A stretch of DNA of 64,000 nucleotides, taken from the NCBI RefSeq assembly GCF_003143775.1, contig NZ_QFRJ01000002.1, positions 516,501 to 580,500 on the forward strand, read 5' to 3'. How positions within the stretch are numbered: the stretch's first letter is position 1; the number at the start of each line of letters is the position of its first letter. The position numbers and the translations under genes are program-made. Positions 8,981 to 15,867 of this stretch are shown piece by piece. The notes under the pieces are model-generated. The model ran no database searches. It was not told where the DNA came from and saw only the letters and a list, made by a program, of their open reading frames with translations. This stretch comes from Brumimicrobium oceani (lineage in GTDB: Bacteria > Bacteroidota > Bacteroidia > Flavobacteriales_D > Crocinitomicaceae).

Positions 8981-9001
8981 TTGTTTATTGTTTATTGTTT
9001 A
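8981..9001. repeat. Three-copy 7-bp simple sequence repeat
   Basis: The unit TTGTTTA is repeated three times without error, 68 bp upstream of the ATG at 9070. Copy-number change here would alter spacing in the likely promoter region of the T9SS cargo gene. Confidence 0.75.
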
Positions 9002-9069
9002 TTTTGTGTAAATTAGTGAAGAATTAAAGAAACTTGTTAACTAAAAAGTTGCAACAAAAAACACTCACT

Positions 9070-10749
9070 ATGAAAATTACAACTCTAATTTCCGTTTTAT
9101 TGATTTCTCTAGCTAGCTTTTCACAAGGTTTAAACGGAGAAATCGCATTGAATGATGACTACAATCAGGTTTCTGAAAACGTTGTGGTCATTGATGAGTT
9201 TTCCTACTTTATAAAACAACAGAGTTCTTCTGGATTTTTCACGTATTGTGATTTAATAAAAGCAGACACTGCTGGAAACATAGTTTGGAACACTCCAATT
9301 ACGCTTCAATCTGTTGAATACTTGAGAGGAATGGAAATAATTCCCTCTGAAAATGGTGGTGTTTATATTTTAGGTCACGCAAGACCAGGCTGTGATTATG
9401 GAGATGATAACTTCGACTTTCTACAAAAATACAATGCCAGTGGTGCGCTCATTTGGAACCGAAACTTTCTAGACTCGGATAATTATGACAACAAAATGAC
9501 TGGTCTTTCATTAGGACAAAATAATGAACTCTGCATTAGCAGGAGTTCTCCACAAGAATCAAACATTTACACATTAAATTATGATGGCATTTTTTTAGAC
9601 ACGCTTAACGTAAATAAGACCTATTTAGAAAGTATAATCAACTTTACAGGATACAGTAAAATTGCGCATAATGGAATTTCAATTTTCGGGTTTGACAACA
9701 ATGGAAATACAATTTCCTCGGTTGATTTTAGCAGTAGGGTAAAAGATATGGAGGTACTCAACGATACACTTTACGCTTTAACTTCTGACAGTATATTTAG
9801 TTTTAACACGAATTTCCAAACTATTGAAAGTTCTACTATTGCTGGCTATAATGGTTATTCAAATCTCAAAGTTGGAAATAATAAAATAGAATTTGTTAGT
9901 CAAGGAGTAAATGACCAGTTTATTCTAACAGTAAATCGTCAATTGGCAATAAATGATGTTCTTGCAATTCCAGCAAAAATTGATGCTGACCAGCCAAAGG
10001 ATTTTAATGATATTCATTTTACCACAACAATCAATTTCAATCTGACAAGTTATAAATCCATTCGCCACTTAGATTTTTCTCGTGAATCAACTCAAGATGC
10101 AGTAATAAATTCAACAGATATTGGAATTGTAGATATTCAACAAACGCAAGTTTCTGCAATCCACAATCCAGGATTTGAAGGTATTTACACCATCAAATTG
10201 TGGGCAGATGTGATGATTAAAAACTATGGAAATAAGACCCTAGAAAGTTGTAGAATTAACCATAAAATAAGTCCAGGGGTATGCGGTTATACTTATTACA
10301 CCGAACAATTCGAAAACTTAAATCTGGCTCCTAATGACTCAATGTGGGTTTCCTTAGGGTTTATGCACAACAACACCTACTATTTTACCGATAGCACAAT
10401 TTCCTTGGATATTTGTGTTTACACCAGTCATCCAAATTCCAAAACAGATTTAAACGTTCCAAATGACAATTATTGCGAAGAAATTATTTTTGGAACTCTT
10501 GATCTACTAGAAAATGAAATCGATGAAGTGAAAATTTATCCAAATCCTGCGAGCGAATTTCTAAATATTGAATTAGACAAAGAAAATTTGAGCTATTCAA
10601 TCATCAACATGCAAGGAGTTTTAATCGACAATGGAAATGTAAACGCAAAGCAAATTGATGTCAGCAAGTTGTCTTCCGGAATGTATGTTTTGCAGTTGAG
10701 TTCTAAAGATGGAAACTTGAATTATAGAAAGCAGTTCTTAAAAAACTAA
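9070..10749 (+). CDS. Secreted protein with T9SS sorting domain, unknown function
   Basis: A 559-aa protein. The ATG at 9070 gives a clean signal peptide (MKITTLISVLLISLASFSQG); a TTG at 9034 is also in frame but would bury it. Residues about 20-370 contain repeated WD/PQQ-like strands ('GGVYILGHARPGCDYGDDNF', 'NYDGIFLDTLNV'), suggesting a propeller-like region. A later beta-sandwich part (about 370-480) has several Cys ('ESCRINHKISPGVCGYTYY'). The C-terminal 75 residues are a type A T9SS sorting domain ('IYPNPASEFLNIEL', 'LSSGMYVLQL', ending YRKQFLKN). No enzyme motif was recognised. Confidence 0.85.
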   Translation: MKITTLISVLLISLASFSQGLNGEIALNDDYNQVSENVVVIDEFSYFIKQQSSSGFFTYCDLIKADTAGNIVWNTPITLQSVEYLRGMEIIPSENGGVYILGHARPGCDYGDDNFDFLQKYNASGALIWNRNFLDSDNYDNKMTGLSLGQNNELCISRSSPQESNIYTLNYDGIFLDTLNVNKTYLESIINFTGYSKIAHNGISIFGFDNNGNTISSVDFSSRVKDMEVLNDTLYALTSDSIFSFNTNFQTIESSTIAGYNGYSNLKVGNNKIEFVSQGVNDQFILTVNRQLAINDVLAIPAKIDADQPKDFNDIHFTTTINFNLTSYKSIRHLDFSRESTQDAVINSTDIGIVDIQQTQVSAIHNPGFEGIYTIKLWADVMIKNYGNKTLESCRINHKISPGVCGYTYYTEQFENLNLAPNDSMWVSLGFMHNNTYYFTDSTISLDICVYTSHPNSKTDLNVPNDNYCEEIIFGTLDLLENEIDEVKIYPNPASEFLNIELDKENLSYSIINMQGVLIDNGNVNAKQIDVSKLSSGMYVLQLSSKDGNLNYRKQFLKN

Positions 10750-10905
10750 TTAGTGACTGTAAATTACATGCAGATTTACGCTAGGAAATGAAAGAAAATG
10801 GCCTTGAATCAAAGTACTCTCAATAACTCCTAAAATTATTTAAAATCATTTTCCAATTCTCATTATTACAATGTTTTTCGCTACTTTCAATCCATTCTAA
10901 AACGC

Positions 10906-12021
10906 ATGAGAAGAACAGTAGAGAAATTCAAGAATAGTCGCTTTCGTAAATTTATTCGAAGAAATAATAAATACGCACCTATTATATTCTTTATCGGAGG
11001 ATTTATTTTCGATTCGCTAACTCTTGGTCGCATAGACAGGGTCTATGATTTGAGTATTCTTTGTGCTCACATGACCTTTCTAAGCATTGTGATTTATTTA
11101 TATAATCGCGTGGATGATGGAAGATGGAAAAACACCTTGTTAGAGAAGTATCAAATCTATTTGCCGTTGGCTATTCAGTTTTCTTTTGGTGGACTTTCTA
11201 GTGCTTATGTCATTTACTTCTCGCGAAGTGTTTCCCTGTCCAAAACCATTACTTTTTTCGTTATTCTAGTGGCTTTACTATTTGCCAATGAAATGCTTAA
11301 GAAACGTATTTCGAATAAATATTTACAATTCAGTGTGTATTTCTTCGTTAGTTTCACCTTTTTCACTTTCATGATTCCAGTTTTCATAAGAGAAATGAAC
11401 ACCACCATTTTTCTTATTTCAGGAATAATTAGTTTATTCACCACCTTGTCTTTAATCGCCTTTATTTACAAAAAAAGTCCTAGCACAAGGGCTGAAATTC
11501 GAATAAAAAAATTGCTTGGAATTATTTTAACGATGTATGCGACAATCAATCTGTTTTATTTTACCAACCTCATCCCTCCTGTTCCACTGGCCTTAGATTC
11601 TGGAATGGTGGCGCATAACGTTCAAAAACACAATGGTGAGTATTTGGTGACTTATGAAAGAGACGATTGGTTTGTTTTTTGGCGAGATCACAGAATAAAA
11701 TACATTCATCAAGAAAACGAAAATATTTATGTATTTACTTCAATTTTTGCACCCACTGAGATTTCTAAGGCAATATTTCACCGATGGAAATGGTACAATG
11801 AAAGCACAAAACAATGGGAAATAACTGATAATATTGGTTACGAAATAACAGGTGGTCGAGATGATGGTTTTAGGGGCTATACTTTTAAAAGTAATGTAAA
11901 GCCAGGCTTTTGGAAAGTAGATGTTGTTACAGAGGAGAATTTAGTACTGGGAATAATAGATTTCGAAATTATTATTGATTCCACAAAAGAACCCAAAAGA
12001 ATGATTGAAAGGAGCTTCTAA
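10906..12021 (+). CDS. Multi-pass membrane protein with C-terminal DUF2914 domain
   Basis: A 371-aa protein. After a basic N-terminus, about seven hydrophobic segments run from residue 25 to 225. The rest is a soluble DUF2914 domain with its characteristic 'VFTSIFAPTEISKAIFHRW', 'WEITDNIGYEITGGRDDGF' and 'PGFWKVDVVTE' stretches. DUF2914 domains are beta-sandwich modules of unknown function, found alone or attached to membrane regions in many bacteria. It precedes the CNNM/IRG/HipA_2 group by 141 bp on the same strand, so it could belong to that transcription unit, but the gap is larger than within the group. Confidence 0.8.
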   Translation: MRRTVEKFKNSRFRKFIRRNNKYAPIIFFIGGFIFDSLTLGRIDRVYDLSILCAHMTFLSIVIYLYNRVDDGRWKNTLLEKYQIYLPLAIQFSFGGLSSAYVIYFSRSVSLSKTITFFVILVALLFANEMLKKRISNKYLQFSVYFFVSFTFFTFMIPVFIREMNTTIFLISGIISLFTTLSLIAFIYKKSPSTRAEIRIKKLLGIILTMYATINLFYFTNLIPPVPLALDSGMVAHNVQKHNGEYLVTYERDDWFVFWRDHRIKYIHQENENIYVFTSIFAPTEISKAIFHRWKWYNESTKQWEITDNIGYEITGGRDDGFRGYTFKSNVKPGFWKVDVVTEENLVLGIIDFEIIIDSTKEPKRMIERSF

Positions 12022-12162
12022 TTTTCTATATCAGGAAGACTCCATTTTAAATTCCCTCTGAATATCTGTTAAATTAAACTTATCTTATCTATTAATTTGA
12101 TTTCCTCAGCCCTCGATTTTTATAGATTTAGTACTTTTAGGATATTCTAAAATTCAAACTAC

Positions 12163-13239
12163 ATGGTAGCCTTATTTGTCTATTTGTTTATTGCTTTATT
12201 TATTTCATTTCTGTGCTCAATCATGGAATCAGTTTTACTCTCTACCCCACAATCTTTCCTTATTGTAAAACAGAACGAGGGAAAAGCTTGGGCAAAATCA
12301 TTTATCGATTTAAAAATAAATATAGACAAACCTCTATCTGCTATTCTAACCTTAAACACAGTTGCACACACCGTTGGTGCTGCAGGTGTTGGTGCAGAAG
12401 CAGTAAAAGTTTTTGGAGAAGCTGCTTTTGGGGTTATTTCGGCAGTTTTAACTTTATTGATTTTGTTTCTCACTGAAATAATCCCTAAAACCGTAGGTGC
12501 TCAATACTGGAGTACTTTGACCAAGCCAGTCAACAAGCTAATAAAAATTACAATTTTCATCACTTACCCTTTTGTATTGATCTCGGCATTAATTACAAAA
12601 TTATTTTCCAAAAAAGGAAACGAAAGCACTACAAGTAGAGCCGAAATAGCGGCATTAACCAACATTGGAACCAAAGAAGGTTTGTTTTCGAACAAGGAAA
12701 ATAAAATTATTCAAAACATTCTTAGACTTAAGAATATAAAAGTTAAGGAAATTATGACGCCCAGGGTGGTTGTGGCCACTGTTGATGAAAACATGAGTTT
12801 ACTTGAGTTCCTTAAACATAAGGAGTTTCTAAAATTCTCAAGAATACCCGTCTATTCCGAAAATAATGAAAACATAACTGGATACGTCTTGAGACAAGAA
12901 GTTTTCGAAAACTTAGCTGAGGGAAAAAAAGAACTTAAACTAAAAGATTTAAAACACTCCATCCTCAAAGTACCCAATTTTACCGCTATTTTTTCACTTT
13001 GGGAAAGTTTGCTAGAAAAGAAAGACCATATCGCGTTAATCATTGACGAATATGGTGGAATGGACGGTATTGTCTCGATGGAAGACATTATAGAAACATT
13101 GCTGGGCTTGGAAATAATGGACGAAAAGGATACAGTCACAGATATGCAAAAATACGCCCGAGAAAGATGGGAGAAAAGACAAGTGAAATATGATTTAATC
13201 GACGATTTGAAAAACACAGGAAATGATGATAAATCTTAA
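12163..13239 (+). CDS. CNNM/CBS-domain membrane protein (HlyC/CorC family), short form
   Basis: A 358-aa membrane protein. Residues 1 to about 150 form a CNNM transmembrane domain with a small-residue helix ('ESVLLSTPQSFL'), the polar 'TLNTVAHTVGAAGVGA' and the signature 'LTEIIPKTVGAQY'. Residues about 190-325 hold a CBS pair ('VKEIMTPRVVVATVD', 'RIPVYSENNENITGYVLRQ', 'IDEYGGMDGIVSMEDIIETLLG'). The family is linked to Mg/Co or Na-coupled divalent cation transport. The usual C-terminal CorC/HlyC module is absent: the protein ends about 35 residues after the CBS pair. It lies 44 bp upstream of the IRG-like GTPase and probably shares its transcript. Confidence 0.92.
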   Translation: MVALFVYLFIALFISFLCSIMESVLLSTPQSFLIVKQNEGKAWAKSFIDLKINIDKPLSAILTLNTVAHTVGAAGVGAEAVKVFGEAAFGVISAVLTLLILFLTEIIPKTVGAQYWSTLTKPVNKLIKITIFITYPFVLISALITKLFSKKGNESTTSRAEIAALTNIGTKEGLFSNKENKIIQNILRLKNIKVKEIMTPRVVVATVDENMSLLEFLKHKEFLKFSRIPVYSENNENITGYVLRQEVFENLAEGKKELKLKDLKHSILKVPNFTAIFSLWESLLEKKDHIALIIDEYGGMDGIVSMEDIIETLLGLEIMDEKDTVTDMQKYARERWEKRQVKYDLIDDLKNTGNDDKS

Positions 13240-13283
13240 AACATGCACCACTTTTTTAACAAATCATCACTATCTTTATAAAC

Positions 13284-14390
13284 ATGGAATTCGATAAAAT
13301 GAACCCCAACGAGGTCATAAAAAAACTAAAAGCTGATTTAGAAAGTTACCAAAACGCTAAAATCAAATGCGGAATTATTGGAAGAAGCGGAACTGGAAAA
13401 TCATCTATGATTAATGCAATTGCTGGAGAACATATTGCTGAAGTGGGTGAGATAGAAACCACCATGAACGTGAATGAACCGATAGAAAGCAATGGACTGC
13501 TATTTTATGATTTACCAGGTTGTTCAACGTCAAAATTCCCAAAAGAAGGATACATAGAAGCATTCAATGTTCAGGAATTCGATTGTGTAATCTTGGTCAC
13601 ATCAGATCGCTTTTTTGAAGATGATTTGTATTTAATCAAAGAACTAATTAAAATAGAGATTCCTGTATTTACGGTACGCACAAAAATTGATTTCGCTATC
13701 GAAAGAGGAATGAAAAGAGGAGTTCCGGAAGGTGAAACACTCAAAAAAGTAAGAGACAACATTGCTGAAAATTTAAAAGGAATTGACGTTAAAGGAATTT
13801 ACTTAACCTCTGCGGATTACCCCAAAGAATATGATTTTAGCAAATTGCTAGAAGATGTTTTTTTTTCACTAAATGACTTTAAAAAGGAGCGTTTTATTGC
13901 AGATATCAATATTACCAGCAACAAAATATTAGAAGAAAAAAAAAGAATAGCTGAGAAAATTGTTACCCGACACTCGGCCATTGCAGCAGCTAATGGACTT
14001 AATCCAATTCCTGGTGTAGACATCAGCGTAGACATTGGAATTTTGGTGAAAATGTCGAAAGAAGTCTCCTCTATTTATGGACTTGACAAAGAACACCAAG
14101 AGTTCAACTTACAGTTTTTAGATAAAAAAAGCGCCAAAGCAATCGCTTCAATCGTTCTTCAATACACCACAAAATACGGAGGAAAAGAAGCCATTATGAT
14201 TTTACTGAAAAGAGTAAGTTCCTCCATTGTCACAAAAAGTGCATCAAAATGGGTTCCTTTTGTAGGACAAGCCATTGCCGCAGGAATAGGTTTCAAAATG
14301 ACCTCCTGGGTTGGAAAAGACATGATAAAAGATGCAGAGGAAATTGCTGTGGAAACTTATGAGGCTTTGAAAGCTTCGGTTTTTAGCTAG
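13284..14390 (+). CDS. IRG-like (immunity-related GTPase type) GTPase
   Basis: A 368-aa protein with an N-terminal G domain and a helical C-terminus. G1 is GRSGTGKS (33-40), the switch I Thr is near 59-60, G3 is DLPG (76-79) and G4 is TKID (133-136). The surrounding sequence follows animal interferon-inducible IRG proteins closely: 'FYDLPGCSTSKFPKEGY', 'EFDCVILVTSDRFFEDDLYL', 'VFTVRTKIDFAIERG', then 'KVRDNIAENLKG' and 'YDFSKLLEDV'. The C-terminal part (about 200-368) is predicted alpha-helical with a Gly/Ala-rich hydrophobic stretch ('WVPFVGQAIAAGIGFKM') that could insert in or lie on membrane. IRGs act on membranes of pathogen-containing vacuoles; bacterial members are little studied. It lies 42 bp upstream of the HipA_2 gene. 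Membrane remodelling, stress or defence roles are inference. Confidence 0.85.
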   Translation: MEFDKMNPNEVIKKLKADLESYQNAKIKCGIIGRSGTGKSSMINAIAGEHIAEVGEIETTMNVNEPIESNGLLFYDLPGCSTSKFPKEGYIEAFNVQEFDCVILVTSDRFFEDDLYLIKELIKIEIPVFTVRTKIDFAIERGMKRGVPEGETLKKVRDNIAENLKGIDVKGIYLTSADYPKEYDFSKLLEDVFFSLNDFKKERFIADINITSNKILEEKKRIAEKIVTRHSAIAAANGLNPIPGVDISVDIGILVKMSKEVSSIYGLDKEHQEFNLQFLDKKSAKAIASIVLQYTTKYGGKEAIMILLKRVSSSIVTKSASKWVPFVGQAIAAGIGFKMTSWVGKDMIKDAEEIAVETYEALKASVFS

Positions 14391-14432
14391 TTTTCTTTAG
14401 ATAAAGGATTAAAATATTGCAAAAGAAAACAC

Positions 14433-15215
14433 ATGATGCAAACATTGGAAATACGGACGGTTAATGTCGTTCAATACATAAGCCCTTTACGTGAAGGAGG
14501 CTCGATGCCTGGTCTTGTAAAAGCAGACGATGAATTTACTTATATCATTAAATTTAGAGGTGCAGGGCAAGGAAAAAAAGCCCTTATAGCCGAATTTCTT
14601 GGTGGTGAATTGGCTCGAGCTATTGGACTAAAAATGCCGGAATTGGTTTTTATGAATCTCGATGATTCTTTTTCTATAATGGAGCCCGATGAGGAAGTTC
14701 AAGATTTGTTAAAATTCAGCGTAGGATTAAATTTGGGAATGCACTTCTTATCTTCTGCCATCACTTACGACCCTTTGGTTTCGGAGGTTGATGCCATGAC
14801 GTGCTCTAAAATTGTGATGCTAGACAGTTTGATTTCTAACATTGATAGAACAACAAAGAACCCGAATATATTAATCTGGAAAAAAGAATTGTGGATCATT
14901 GATAACGGAGCAAGCTTCTATTTTCACCACAATTGGGACAACTGGAAAAACCATCTTACCCGCAGCTTCCCCATGATAAAAGATCATGTTTTACTAGAAA
15001 AAGCAACAAAACTAAAGGAAGCAGCAAAGAAAATTCAAAAAGATTTGAGTGAAGAAAAAGTTAAAACGATAATTCAAGCTATTCCAGAAGAATGGTTGGA
15101 AGATGAACAAGACCCCCTCAATCCAGATGAAAAACGTGCAGCATATCTTGAGTATATGATGGCAAAATTGGGATTAATTGATTTACTCGTAAAAGAAGCT
15201 CAAGATGCAAGATAG
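14433..15215 (+). CDS. HipA_2 kinase-like protein
   Basis: A 260-aa protein with features of the HipA-like (HipA_2) kinase fold. These are a possible ATP-lysine in 'YIIKFRG' (Lys40), a catalytic-loop-like 'SNIDRTTKNPN' (Asp138, Asn143), and a metal-binding 'WIIDNGASFYF' (Asp157). Full HipA toxins are about 440 aa; this compact form lacks the N-terminal HipA_N1 subdomain and has no HipB-type DNA-binding partner beside it. Its stop overlaps the start of the DUF3037 gene by 11 bp, implying translational coupling, and HipA_2-DUF3037 pairing is a recurrent bacterial arrangement. Substrate unknown. The second ATG (14436) is also possible. Confidence 0.82.
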   Translation: MMQTLEIRTVNVVQYISPLREGGSMPGLVKADDEFTYIIKFRGAGQGKKALIAEFLGGELARAIGLKMPELVFMNLDDSFSIMEPDEEVQDLLKFSVGLNLGMHFLSSAITYDPLVSEVDAMTCSKIVMLDSLISNIDRTTKNPNILIWKKELWIIDNGASFYFHHNWDNWKNHLTRSFPMIKDHVLLEKATKLKEAAKKIQKDLSEEKVKTIIQAIPEEWLEDEQDPLNPDEKRAAYLEYMMAKLGLIDLLVKEAQDAR

Positions 15216-15588
15216 ATATATATACGAATACGCCATCATCCGCTTCTCACCGCTCGTTGAACGTGGAGAATTTTTTAATATTGGAGCAATTCTTTATTCC
15301 AAACCAAAGAAATTTATAGCGATGCGATTTCATATAGACGAAGCCAAACTTTCTGCTTTCAAAAGTGAACATACCAAAGAAGAATTAGAAAATTACTTAA
15401 AAGCTTGGGAAGACATTTGTAATGCGCAACCAAAAAATAATGCCATTGCACAAATGGAAATGCCAAATCGATTCCGTTGGTTAGTTGCCACAAGAAGTAC
15501 GATTATTCAAAGTTCGCCTACTCACACTGGTGTTTGTGAAAATCCAGAAAAAGAATTGGAGGATATATTTGAACGCTTTGTACTTTAG
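15205..15588 (+). CDS. DUF3037 protein
   Basis: A 127-aa protein. The N-terminus 'YEYAIIRFSPLVERGEFFN' followed by 'GAILYSKPKKFI' matches DUF3037, a small family usually encoded next to HipA_2 proteins. Its ATG lies inside the last codons of the HipA_2 gene. No catalytic motif is visible; a regulatory or complex-forming role with the kinase-like partner is inferred from synteny alone. It is the last gene of the 12163-15588 group. Confidence 0.85.
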   Translation: MQDRYIYEYAIIRFSPLVERGEFFNIGAILYSKPKKFIAMRFHIDEAKLSAFKSEHTKEELENYLKAWEDICNAQPKNNAIAQMEMPNRFRWLVATRSTIIQSSPTHTGVCENPEKELEDIFERFVL

Positions 15589-15600
15589 AAAAAAAAAGAA

Positions 15601-15640
15601 TTACGCGGAGATTCGCAAAGGGCCAAAGGTTCGCGGAGGA
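15601..15640. repeat. Degenerate CGCGGAG / CGCAAAG repeat
   Basis: Units of the type TTCGCGGAG and TTCGCAAAG recur about every 11-20 bp here, in the pattern ACGCGGAG, TTCGCAAAGG, CCAAAGG, TTCGCGGAGG. It is GC-richer than its surroundings and has the look of the short-period intergenic repeats scattered in Bacteroidota genomes. Confidence 0.5.
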
Positions 15641-15658
15641 AGAAAGAAGAGTGTTGGA

Positions 15659-15686
15659 AATAATCAATTACGAATTTTGTTAATTT
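15659..15686. repeat. AATCAATTACGAATTTTGT-type dispersed repeat copy
   Basis: This stretch shares 'ATCAATTACGAATTT' with 56624-56638, next to the IS element, and on the other strand with the TTGATAATTCGTAATT-like sequence near 57139. It appears to be one copy of a short dispersed intergenic repeat. Confidence 0.5.
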
Positions 15687-15867
15687 GTAGGTTTCTAAAG
15701 AAAATTCCCAATCGAAGATACAATGTTGGGACGATTTGCAAATCCTCAAATATCATTGTAAAAACACAATTGAAGTCAAAGATTCAAAAGAGAATCAACA
15801 AATAATCTATTTACAATCACTATTTTAGAAGCACAATAAATATTTCACCAATTAAAAAGTCAGTAAT

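Larger units (their letters stand above)
15589..15867. other. Intergenic region with repeat remnants
   Basis: About 280 bp without a gene. An open frame at 15485-15805 starts inside DUF3037 in another frame, is very Lys/Arg-rich and has no family features. Two repeat-like stretches (15601-15640 and 15659-15686) are listed separately. Confidence 0.6.

Noticed and set aside
14433-15215. Call as a classical HipA toxin
   Set aside because: It is only 260 aa, without the N-terminal HipA subdomain and without a HipB gene beside it; the HipA_2/DUF3037 arrangement fits better.
15485-15805. 106-codon plus-strand frame overlapping the end of DUF3037
   Set aside because: It starts inside DUF3037 in another frame, is extremely Lys/Arg-rich, and its downstream part runs through repeat remnants.
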